A DNA stretch of 64,000 nucleotides from JAUSIF01 sp040901465 (GTDB taxonomy: Bacteria; Pseudomonadota; Alphaproteobacteria; Rhizobiales; Xanthobacteraceae), in the NCBI GenBank assembly GCA_040901465.1, contig JBBDYN010000053.1:186001-250000 (forward strand), given 5' to 3'. This document shows, in pieces, positions 15,851-23,081 of this stretch. A program made the translations under genes and the position numbers. A model generated the notes under the pieces. It ran no database searches and had not been told where the DNA came from. It saw only the letters and a list, made by a program, of their open reading frames with translations. Positions within the stretch are counted from its first letter, which is position 1. The number at the start of each line of letters is the position of its first letter.

Positions 15851-17176
15851 TTACTGGATCGCTTCGCCGTGCTGGGTGATGTCGAGGCCCATGCGCTCGG
15901 CGTCGGGGCTGACGCGGAGGCCAACGATCACGTCGACCACCTTGAGCGCGATGTAAGTGACGACAGCGCACCAGACGACGGTCACAACGACCCCGATCAG
16001 CTGCGTCTGGAGCTGAGCGGCATTTCCTTCGAGCAAGCCGGAAACGCCTGCGGGATTTTCTGGCGTGGCGGTGAGCGCGCCGACCGCGAAGACGCCGGTC
16101 AGGAGCGTGCCGAGCGTGCCGCCGACGCCGTGGATGCCGAACACGTCGAGCGAATCGTCATAGCCCAGGCGCTGCTTGAGCCAGGTGCAGGCCCAGAAGC
16201 AGATAATGCCGGCAGCCCCGCCGATGACGAGCGCGTGCCATGGCAGCACGAAGCCCGACGCAGGCGTGATCGTGCCGAGGCCCGCGATCGCGCCGGAAAG
16301 AATTCCGAGCACGGACGGCTTGCCACGCGTCCACCATTCGGCCGCCATCCAGCCGATTGCACCCATGGACGCGCCGAGATGCGTGACGAGGATCGCCATG
16401 GTGCTGCGGCCGCCGGCGCTGAGCGCGGATCCGCCGTTGAAGCCGAACCAGCCGACCCAAAGCAGTCCGGTGCCGATCACGGCGAGCGACAAATCATAAG
16501 GCGACATATTCTCGCTGCCGTACCCGCGCCGCGCGCCGAGCACGAGACAGGCGACGAGGCCCGCCACACCGGCATTGATGTGCACGACGGTGCCGCCGGC
16601 GAAATCGAGCAGGCCCAGTTGGCCGAGGAAGCCGCCGCCCCAGACCCAATGGGCGATCGGGACGTAGACAAGGAAGAGCCAGATGATTCCGAACAGCACC
16701 CATGCGGAAAAGCGCATGCGGTCGGCGACCGAGCCGCAAACCAGCGCAACGGTGATGATGGCGAACGTCATCTGGAACGCCATGAACAGGCTTTCGGGAA
16801 GATTGGCGGCGAGATCGTTCACCGAGTCCATCGTCATGCCGATAAGCATGAAGCGGTCGAGCGACCCGATCACCGCGCCGCCGCCGACGAAGGCGAGGCT
16901 GTAGCCCGCAATCATCCAGAGCACGGAGACGAACATGACCGCGGCGACGCATTGCGCCATGACCGCGAGCACGTGCTTCTTGCGCACCATGCCGGCGTAA
17001 AGGAGCGCGAGGCCGGGTAACGTCATCAGGAGAACGAGCGCGGTTGCGGTCGTGATCCAGGCGGTGTCGGCGGCGTTGATTGTGGACTGTTGCGCGAGTG
17101 CCGGCGCGGACGCGAGCGAGGCCAGGACGGCCGCGGCCCAGGCGAACGCGCGCCGCGATGCCGGAGAAGTTTTCAT
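15851..17176 (-). CDS. amt: Ammonium transporter Amt (module 2)
   Basis: Second ammonium channel, 441 residues from the ATG at 17176. That start is preferred over the ATG at 17188 because a GGGGGG ribosome-binding sequence lies just before it. A signal peptide ends near PALAQQ, then DTAWITTATALVLLM begins the Amt core. Pore histidines are present in FAGGTVVHINAG and DDSLDVFGIHGVGG. It lacks the Ala-rich loop of Amt1 and differs widely from it, so the two are not a recent duplication. It is preceded by its own glnK and followed by its own terminator. Confidence 0.96.
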   Translation of the reverse strand: MKTSPASRRAFAWAAAVLASLASAPALAQQSTINAADTAWITTATALVLLMTLPGLALLYAGMVRKKHVLAVMAQCVAAVMFVSVLWMIAGYSLAFVGGGAVIGSLDRFMLIGMTMDSVNDLAANLPESLFMAFQMTFAIITVALVCGSVADRMRFSAWVLFGIIWLFLVYVPIAHWVWGGGFLGQLGLLDFAGGTVVHINAGVAGLVACLVLGARRGYGSENMSPYDLSLAVIGTGLLWVGWFGFNGGSALSAGGRSTMAILVTHLGASMGAIGWMAAEWWTRGKPSVLGILSGAIAGLGTITPASGFVLPWHALVIGGAAGIICFWACTWLKQRLGYDDSLDVFGIHGVGGTLGTLLTGVFAVGALTATPENPAGVSGLLEGNAAQLQTQLIGVVVTVVWCAVVTYIALKVVDVIVGLRVSPDAERMGLDITQHGEAIQ

Positions 17177-17204
17177 ATTGCCCCCCATTGGAAAATCCGC
17201 GCGT

Positions 17205-17543
17205 TCAGAGCGCGTTTGCGTCGGTCTCGCCGGTGCGGATGCGCACGGCGTGCTCGATCGGCGTGACGAAGATTTTTCCGTCGCCGATCTGGCCAGTCTT
17301 GGCGGCGGAGGCGATGGTTTCGACCACCTTCGCCGACCGGTCCTTCGGCACGGCGACCTCGACCCTGATCTTGGGCAGGAAGTTCACGGCGTACTCGGCG
17401 CCGCGATAGATTTCGGTGTGGCCCTTCTGACGGCCGTAGCCCTTGACCTCGGTGACGGTGAGCCCCTGCACTCCGATGGAGGTGAGGGCGTCACGGACGT
17501 CCTCGAGCTTGAACGGCTTGATGATGGCGATGACGAGCTTCAT
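17205..17543 (-). CDS. glnK: PII signalling protein GlnK (module 2)
   Basis: Second PII protein, also 112 residues. It starts MKLVIAIIKPFKLEDVRDAL and retains the T-loop Tyr51 in YRGAEYAVNF and the C-terminal TPIEHAVRIRTGE. It differs from GlnK1 mainly in the central part (PKDRSAKVVETIASAAK versus a VQKVIAAITGAAK-type segment). It lies 28 bases before amt2. No sigma-54 site as good as that of glnK1 is visible upstream, so the two modules may be controlled differently. Confidence 0.96.
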   Translation of the reverse strand: MKLVIAIIKPFKLEDVRDALTSIGVQGLTVTEVKGYGRQKGHTEIYRGAEYAVNFLPKIRVEVAVPKDRSAKVVETIASAAKTGQIGDGKIFVTPIEHAVRIRTGETDANAL

Positions 17544-17741
17544 GGTTCAAATTCCTCGCGCCGCGGCTTGCGCGAATATTGACTGCCCCTCGAGCACTGA
17601 CGCCCCGCGCGCCAGTCCCGTGAATACATATCGGCAAAATGACCGAAAATTAAGCGGCGAAATTGCCCTGATGTTAGGCATTCAGCACAAACTATATGCA
17701 AACGCCGGTAGATTGGGCGTCTTTCGCGGCCCGGCGCTTGG

Positions 17742-18602
17742 TCAGGGCTTGCGTTCGCGGATCAGGCCTTCCTGGGCCACGGAGGCGACCAGCCGGCCGT
17801 CGCGGGCGAAGATCAGCCCGCGGGCAAAGCCGAGCGCGCCTTCGGCATTCGGCGTGTCCTGGGCATAGAGCAGCCATTCGTCGGCGCGGAACGGGCGGTG
17901 AAACCAGAGCGCGTGATCGAGGCTCGCACCCTGAATCGCTTTCTCGAACACCGTGCGGCCGTGCGGGATGAGCGCCGAGTCGAGCAACATCATGTCCGAC
18001 GCGTAAGCGAGCACGCATTGATGGATCGCCGGATCGTCGGGCAGGCGCGCGGTCGCGCGCATCCAGACATGAAAGCGAGGTTGGCGATGGTCGCGCGAGG
18101 CGTAGCGTGCGAACTCGACGGGACGCATTTCGATCGGCCGTTCACGCTCGTAATAGCGCCGCACCGGATCCGGCATGGTCGGGAGGACGCCCTTCTTCAT
18201 TTCTTCTTCGCCCGGCAATTGCTCGGGCGCGGGCACCTTCGGCATTTCGGTCTGATGCGAAAAGCCTGGCTCGCTCCCATGGAATGAGGCGCACATGGCG
18301 AAGATCGCCTTGCCGTGCTGGATCGCCTTTACGCCGCGGGTCGTGAAGCTGCCGCCGTCGCGAATGCGATCGACGTCATAGATGATCGGCACCGTGGGAT
18401 CGCCGGGCAAAATGAAATAGGCGTGCAGCGAATGCGCAAGCCGGTTCTCGACTGTGCGCGTGGCGGCGACCAGCGCCTGGCCGATCACCTGGCCGCCGAA
18501 CACGCGCTGCCAGCCGACCTGCGGGCTCATGCCGCGAAACAGGTTCACCTCGAGGCGCTCAAGATCGAGAATCCCGAGGAGGCTCTGGACGGCGCTCGCC
18601 AT
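17742..18602 (-). CDS. tesB: Acyl-CoA thioesterase II (TesB family)
   Basis: Double-hotdog thioesterase that hydrolyses medium- and long-chain acyl-CoA. The 286 residues match the family. The first hotdog carries GWQRVFGGQVIGQALVAA and SLHAYFILPGDPTVPIIYDV; the second carries YASDMMLLDSALIPHGR (catalytic Asp region), SLDHALWFHRPFRADEWLLY and FARGLIFARDGRLVASVAQEGLIR. It is transcribed divergently from the UbiH-family gene, with 128 bases between the starts. It has no obvious operon partner. Confidence 0.95.
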   Translation of the reverse strand: MASAVQSLLGILDLERLEVNLFRGMSPQVGWQRVFGGQVIGQALVAATRTVENRLAHSLHAYFILPGDPTVPIIYDVDRIRDGGSFTTRGVKAIQHGKAIFAMCASFHGSEPGFSHQTEMPKVPAPEQLPGEEEMKKGVLPTMPDPVRRYYERERPIEMRPVEFARYASRDHRQPRFHVWMRATARLPDDPAIHQCVLAYASDMMLLDSALIPHGRTVFEKAIQGASLDHALWFHRPFRADEWLLYAQDTPNAEGALGFARGLIFARDGRLVASVAQEGLIRERKP

Positions 18603-18730
18603 GGACGGAGACCTTGGGGAAGAAGCGGGCGGGTAGGCCGAATTGCGCTACCGGAACCGCTGCGTCAAGGGCCGCCGCACGCGCGACGAGGCGATTGGGC
18701 AGGCCGCACGCGGGTGCAGTAGAATAGGAC

Positions 18731-19966
18731 ATGGCGAAAAAGGCCGCGGGAAATCGTGTTGATGTGGTGTTGGCCGGAGCAGGCGCGGCGGGTCTTGCGC
18801 TTGCGACAGCGCTTGCGCGTGCGCTGAAGCCCGGATTTTCCATCGTCGTATGCGATCCGACGCTCGCAAAGGAACCCGCGAGCGACGATCGCGTGTCGGC
18901 GATCGCCGGCGGCGCTCGGCGGCTGCTCACGGCGCTCGGCGTCTGGGAGCGGCTCGCGGGGCCGGTGCAGCCGATCAACCAGATGGAAATCACCGACAGC
19001 AAGCTAGAAGACGCGGTGCGGCCGATCTTTCTCGCCTTCGAGCGCGAACTTGAGGACGGGGAGCCCGTCGCGCACATGGTGGAGAACCGCGACGTGCTGC
19101 TCGCCCTGCGCGGGGCGGCAAGCGAAGCGGGAGTACGACTCCGGCCGCGTGCGGTCGAAGGCTTCGACGCAGAGCTTTCGTTTGTCGACGCGCGGCTCGC
19201 GGACGGCGAGATCGTGCGCGCACAATTGCTCGCGGCGGCGGACGGGCCGCAGTCGAAACTGCGCGCGCTCGCCGGAATCAAGACGGTGAACTGGTCCTAC
19301 GGCCAATCCGGAATCGTCGCTACGATCGGGCACGAGCGCGAGCACGAAGGCCGCGCGGTGCAGCACTTCTTTGCGGGCGGACCGTTCGCGATCCTGCCGC
19401 TTTCCGGGCGGCGCTCGTCGATCGTCTGGACCGAACCTGCGCCGGAAGCGGACCGACTGATCGCGCTGCCGCGCGAGGAATTCCGGGCGGAGCTTGAACG
19501 CCGCTTTGGACTCAAGCTCGGCGAGATCGAAGTGCTGTCGCGGCCGCGCGCGCATCCGCTTGGCTTCAGCGTTGCGCGCAGCTTCGTCGCCGAGCGGTTC
19601 GCGCTCTTGGGCGACGCCGCGCACGTCATTCATCCGATCGCGGGGCAGGGGCTCAATCTCGGTTTGCGGGATGTGGCAGCGCTCGCGGAATGCATCGTCG
19701 AGGCGGCGCGCCTCGGGCTCGATGCAGGCGGGCCGGACGTGCTCGCGCGCTACGAGCGCTGGCGGCGGTTCGACACGGCGGCGATGGGGTTCACGACCGA
19801 CGCGCTGAACCGGCTGTTCTCGAACCGTTCGGATGCGCTGAAGCTCATGCGCGATGTGGGCCTCGGCATCGTCGACCGCGCGCCGCCCTTGAAGGAATTT
19901 TTTGTGGCCGAGGCGGCGGGACTTACCGGCGAGGTGCCGCGGCTGCTGCGCGGCGAGGCATTGTAA
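18731..19966 (+). CDS. UbiH/UbiF/Coq6-family FAD-dependent hydroxylase
   Basis: Flavin monooxygenase of ubiquinone biosynthesis, 411 residues. The N-terminal dinucleotide fold reads VVLAGAGAAGLALATALA. The second FAD motif is LLAAADGPQSKLR (Asp-Gly) near residue 173, and the third is FALLGDAAHVIHPIAGQGLNLGLRD near 292. These three identify the UbiH/COQ6 class; which ring carbon is hydroxylated cannot be told from sequence. It is a single gene, divergent from tesB, followed by a palindromic repeat. Confidence 0.93.
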   Translation: MAKKAAGNRVDVVLAGAGAAGLALATALARALKPGFSIVVCDPTLAKEPASDDRVSAIAGGARRLLTALGVWERLAGPVQPINQMEITDSKLEDAVRPIFLAFERELEDGEPVAHMVENRDVLLALRGAASEAGVRLRPRAVEGFDAELSFVDARLADGEIVRAQLLAAADGPQSKLRALAGIKTVNWSYGQSGIVATIGHEREHEGRAVQHFFAGGPFAILPLSGRRSSIVWTEPAPEADRLIALPREEFRAELERRFGLKLGEIEVLSRPRAHPLGFSVARSFVAERFALLGDAAHVIHPIAGQGLNLGLRDVAALAECIVEAARLGLDAGGPDVLARYERWRRFDTAAMGFTTDALNRLFSNRSDALKLMRDVGLGIVDRAPPLKEFFVAEAAGLTGEVPRLLRGEAL

Positions 19967-19973
19967 TTCTCCA

Positions 19974-20128
19974 CTCATGCCCGGGCTTGACAGCGAGCCG
20001 GCTGGACCCGGCTCGCCAATCTTAAATGACGTCCGAACTCGGCTGCAGCCGAGTTCGGGTGGCGTCAAGACGGCCGCTCAAAACGGCTGAGACGCCGACT
20101 GGATTGCCGGGTCAAGCCCGGCAATGAG
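19974..20128. repeat. Dispersed palindromic intergenic repeat, copy 1
   Basis: Composite inverted-repeat element between the UbiH-family gene and trm112. The left end CTCATGCCCGGGCTTGAC is matched in inverted orientation by the right end GTCAAGCCCGGCAATGAG (16 of 18 positions). The right part contains a perfect 9-bp hairpin (ATTGCCGGG, TCAAG loop) at 20103-20125. The same 23-base hairpin recurs at 62429-62451. The interior holds other hairpins, including the palindrome at 20033. Such GGCTTGACCCGG repeats are, from memory, abundant in Bradyrhizobium relatives. Confidence 0.85.
20033..20058. repeat. 26-base perfect palindrome inside repeat copy 1
   Basis: CCGAACTCGGCTG followed directly by its exact reverse complement, with no loop. 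It is embedded in the interior of the palindromic repeat and is absent from copy 2. It could act as a bidirectional terminator for the converging transcripts, though no T tract follows on either strand. Confidence 0.8.
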
Positions 20129-20162
20129 GGATTCAAATTAATTCGCCGTGCGAGTGAACGCC

Positions 20163-20369
20163 TCAGCGTTTTGCCAATTCCGCCTCGTCGAGCCTGCGCG
20201 CTTCTTCCGGCAGCATGATCGGAATGCCGTCTCGGATCGGGTAGGCGAGCTTCGCGCCGCGTGAGATCAGTTCCTGGCGCTCGCGATCGTACTCGAGCGT
20301 GCCCTTGGTGATGGGACATACGAGAATCTCAAGGAGCTTCGGATCGATCGACGACCGGCTTTCGGCCAT
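20163..20369 (-). CDS. Trm112 family (UPF0434) small protein
   Basis: 68-residue protein with the Trm112/YcaR signature: PKLLEILVCPITKGTLEYDR, SRGAKLAYPIRDGIPIMLPEEAR. Bacterial members are small and partly zinc-ribbon-like; only one Cys (CPITKG) is present here, as in many alphaproteobacterial copies. Eukaryotic and archaeal relatives activate methyltransferases; the bacterial role is not settled. It is last in a minus-strand series with the LON-domain and thioredoxin genes and begins 21 bases after the LON-domain gene ends. Confidence 0.92.
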   Translation of the reverse strand: MAESRSSIDPKLLEILVCPITKGTLEYDRERQELISRGAKLAYPIRDGIPIMLPEEARRLDEAELAKR

Positions 20370-20390
20370 GGGGTTCCTCGTGTGGACTCG

Positions 20391-21062
20391 TCACTGCAGG
20401 GATTTTTCACCACCCTCGCCCCGCTCCGCAAGCGCAATTTCGGTCACGGCGATGAGAAGCTCGGCGCGGGTCTTGAGGTCGGGCGCCTCGAGCAGCGCCT
20501 GTTTCTCTTTTGGGCCGTAGGGCGACATCATAGACAGGCCGTTCACGAGCGCCTCGGTTGGCGCCTCGCGGATGCCGGCCCAGTCGGCTTCGATGCGGCT
20601 CGCTTCAAGGTAGGCCGCGAGCGTGTGCAGGAGCGCATCACGGTCAACCTCGTCGCCGCCGGCGTCCGGCACGAAGTCCCCGGCAAACGCGGCGAAATCG
20701 ACCCGGCATTGGCGGTATGGAGTGGTCACGACCGATTCCTCGCGCAGGCGAAAACGCGCGACGCCGGTGAGCGTGATGAGATAGCGCGCGTCGCCAGTCT
20801 CTTCGAACTGGGTAATGCGGCCGGCGCAACCGATTTCATAGAGCGGCGGATGCATGGGCGAGGCGGCTTTCGCCTCATCCGGCTGGATCATGCCGATCAC
20901 GCGCGCGCCTTTCAGCGTGTCGTCGATCATGGCGAGGTAGCGCGGCTCGAAAATATTCAGCGGCAATTGCCCGCGCGGCAGGAGCAGCGCGCCGGGCAGC
21001 GGAAACACCGGAATCGTTTCCGCCAGGTCAGCGGGACCGCGATAGACCTTGTTGGACGCCAT
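20391..21062 (-). CDS. LON substrate-binding (N-terminal) domain protein
   Basis: 223 residues formed by the LON N-terminal domain alone, without ATPase or protease parts. Key segments are IPVFPLPGALLLPRGQLPLNIFEPRYLAMIDD, IGMIQPD, YEIGCAGRITQFEETGDARYLITLTGVARFRL and the C-terminal helix bundle. The ATG at 21062 is selected because AGGAGG lies 5 bases before it; a GTG two codons earlier overlaps that site. Cytosolic, unknown function. It follows the thioredoxin/TPR gene on the same strand, suggesting a proteostasis unit. Confidence 0.92.
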   Translation of the reverse strand: MASNKVYRGPADLAETIPVFPLPGALLLPRGQLPLNIFEPRYLAMIDDTLKGARVIGMIQPDEAKAASPMHPPLYEIGCAGRITQFEETGDARYLITLTGVARFRLREESVVTTPYRQCRVDFAAFAGDFVPDAGGDEVDRDALLHTLAAYLEASRIEADWAGIREAPTEALVNGLSMMSPYGPKEKQALLEAPDLKTRAELLIAVTEIALAERGEGGEKSLQ

Positions 21063-21147
21063 CGTCACCTCCTATCAGGAGGACTTTCTTGCGTTGTCGC
21101 GCTTTCTACGGCGAACCGCTTCACACGTCGCCGGAAAACGCTCCAGG

Positions 21148-22059
21148 TCACGAGAACAGGATCGAGGAGAGGCGCTTCCGGCCTTGCACCGTCATCTCGT
21201 CGGCCGGACCCCAGGCTTCGAAGAATTGCACGAGCTGCTTGCGCGCGGCGTCCTCGTTCCAGTTGCGGTTGCGCCGCACGATTTCGAGAAGATGATCGAT
21301 CACCTCCTCGCGCTTCCCCGCGGCATTGAGCGCGAGCGCGAGATCGAGGCGTGCCTGAAAGTCGAGCGGATTGGCCGCGACCGTGGCTGCGAGCTCGGAG
21401 AGATCGCCGACCGACGCCGCTTGCTCGGCGAGATCGAGGGCCGCGCGCACGGCGCTCACCGCGGGATCGTTCTCCTTGCCCTTTGGAACGAGAGACAAGG
21501 TCGCGCGCGCCGCGGTCGGATTGCCGGCATCGAGATGCGAGCGCGCGAGGCCGCTCAGCGCATGCACGTTGTCTGATTCCTCGGCGAGCACCTGCGCATA
21601 AAGCTCGGCGGCCCTGGCGGCCTCGCCCTTGGCGAGCGCCTCGTCGGCTTGCTTCAGGAGATCAACGTCGCCGCCCTCGGTCTTGCCGGTGATGCGCTCG
21701 ATGAAGGCGGCCACCTGCGTCTCAGGCAGCGCGCCCATGAAGCCGTCGACCGGCTGGCCGTTGACGAATGCAAAGACGGTCGGGATCGACTGGATGCCGA
21801 GCTGCGAGGAGATCTGCGGATGCTCGTCGATGTTCATCTTGACGAGCTTCACCTTGCCTTTGGCGCTGCGGACGACTTTCTCGAGCACCGGCGTCAGAGT
21901 CTTGCACGGGCCGCACCACGGCGCCCAGAAATCGACGAGCACCGGCCGTTTGCGCGACTCTTCGATCACATCCTTCACGAATGTCTTCGTCGTGGTGTCG
22001 GAGACGAAATCGTCGCCCAGCACGGCGGCGGGTGTGGCTTGTCCCTGATTGAGCAACAT
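21148..22059 (-). CDS. Thioredoxin-TPR co-chaperone (CnoX/YbbN-like)
   Basis: The N-terminal thioredoxin domain (about 25-125) has the canonical active site in DFWAPWCGPCK, so unlike E. coli CnoX it keeps both cysteines. A C-terminal TPR-like region (about 140-300) follows, with ADEALAKGEAARAAELYAQVL and FQARLDLALALNAAGKREEVIDHLL. The family protects proteins from oxidation and hands them to chaperones. The start at 22059 (MLLNQGQ) has GGAG six bases upstream; the longer frame is not supported. The product is 303 residues. Confidence 0.92.
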   Translation of the reverse strand: MLLNQGQATPAAVLGDDFVSDTTTKTFVKDVIEESRKRPVLVDFWAPWCGPCKTLTPVLEKVVRSAKGKVKLVKMNIDEHPQISSQLGIQSIPTVFAFVNGQPVDGFMGALPETQVAAFIERITGKTEGGDVDLLKQADEALAKGEAARAAELYAQVLAEESDNVHALSGLARSHLDAGNPTAARATLSLVPKGKENDPAVSAVRAALDLAEQAASVGDLSELAATVAANPLDFQARLDLALALNAAGKREEVIDHLLEIVRRNRNWNEDAARKQLVQFFEAWGPADEMTVQGRKRLSSILFS

Positions 22060-22150
22060 GCAGCGCTCCAAAGCCTTCGGAACCTGAAATTCTCCGAAAT
22101 ACATGGGAGGTTCGGGCCGCGAATGCAATCTCCGCCGCGCCGGCCGCCGA

Positions 22151-22666
22151 TCAAGCGCCGTCCGGTGCGGGCCCGGACACCGCGAGAATGCGCGGTTCGT
22201 GGCCGGTCTCCTTGAGAAAACGCAAAAGGTCGGCAACGGCAAGGCGAGTGGTGCGGGTATTCACGAGCGGGTGGCAGTTCAGGGTGACGCGGGCGGCGAG
22301 CGCCGCATCGACCAGGATCGCGACCCGGCCCTCGCGATCGTTGATCGCCGCGAACGGCGTCACGGAGCCCGGCTCGACGCCGAGCGTTTCACGCAGGAGT
22401 TCCGGTTTGCCGAATGAGAGCCGCCCCGAAGCGCCGATGCGGCAATGCAGATGCTTCAGGTCGATCTCCGCGTCCTCCTCGGCGACGACCAAGAACAGCC
22501 GGTCCCTGCGGTCGATCAGGAACAGGTTCTTCGTGTGCGCGCCCGGGATCTCGCCGCGCAGGTCGCGCGACTGCTCGACGGTAAAGAGCGGCGGATGCAT
22601 GACGGTCGCGGTCGCGATCCCGAGCCGGTCGAGGTAGGCAAACAAGTCTTCGGGCGTTGCGGGCAT
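22151..22666 (-). CDS. Prolyl-tRNA deacylase (ProXp-ala/YbaK family)
   Basis: Free-standing editing domain of 171 residues that hydrolyses Ala-tRNA-Pro or a related mischarged tRNA. Visible are MHPPLFTVEQSRDLRGEIPGAHTKNLFLID, the Lys of TKNLF that is characteristic of this fold, RLSFGKPELLRETLGVEPGSVTPFAA and the C-terminal CHPLVNTRTTRL. The GVEPGSVTPF block points to the PrdX/ProXp-ala subgroup. It begins the minus-strand series running to trm112. The exact tRNA substrate is inferred from family. Confidence 0.92.
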   Translation of the reverse strand: MPATPEDLFAYLDRLGIATATVMHPPLFTVEQSRDLRGEIPGAHTKNLFLIDRRDRLFLVVAEEDAEIDLKHLHCRIGASGRLSFGKPELLRETLGVEPGSVTPFAAINDREGRVAILVDAALAARVTLNCHPLVNTRTTRLAVADLLRFLKETGHEPRILAVSGPAPDGA

Positions 22667-22812
22667 GGGATCGGAAGACCGGCGTGAATGCAGGAGTTTC
22701 TAGCGACCGAATAGTTGAGCCCGCAAGCGGCGGGACCGACGGCCGGTTGCATTGGCCAGGGGCATTTGGCATAGAAATACCGCAGCGGCAGAGCCGCTGG
22801 CTTGCCATGGAT

Positions 22813-22887
22813 GCGGGTGTAGCTCAGGGGTAGAGCACAACCTTGCCAAGGTTGGGGTCGTGGGTTCGAATCCCATCGCCCGCTCCA
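22813..22887 (+). tRNA. tRNA-Gly (anticodon GCC)
   Basis: 75-base cloverleaf with CCA encoded. The acceptor GCGGGTG pairs with CGCCCGC (one G-T); the D arm is GTAGCTCAGGGGTAGAGCAC; the anticodon stem closes TTGCCAA, giving GCC; the T arm is GTGGGTTCGAATCCCAT. All expected invariant bases are present. Confidence 0.97.
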
Positions 22888-23081
22888 ATTAGCCTTCTCA
22901 CAATCCGGCGATCGAGAAGCGCGCTCGAGACGGGCGCGTCAACGGCCGGGCAAATAATATTCTTTGTTGGGCTTCATTTCGGTCGCGCTCGCGATCCGGG
23001 TCGCCATGGTTGTAACAATCGGCGCTTAAGCTAACAATTTGGCGGTAATGCAGGAAAGCCGACACTCGACAGGGTGCGCCA

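Noticed and set aside
22700..22888. Small minus-strand frame containing GFEPTTPTLARLC
   Set aside because: It is the antisense of tRNA-Gly, a well-known source of spurious protein annotations.
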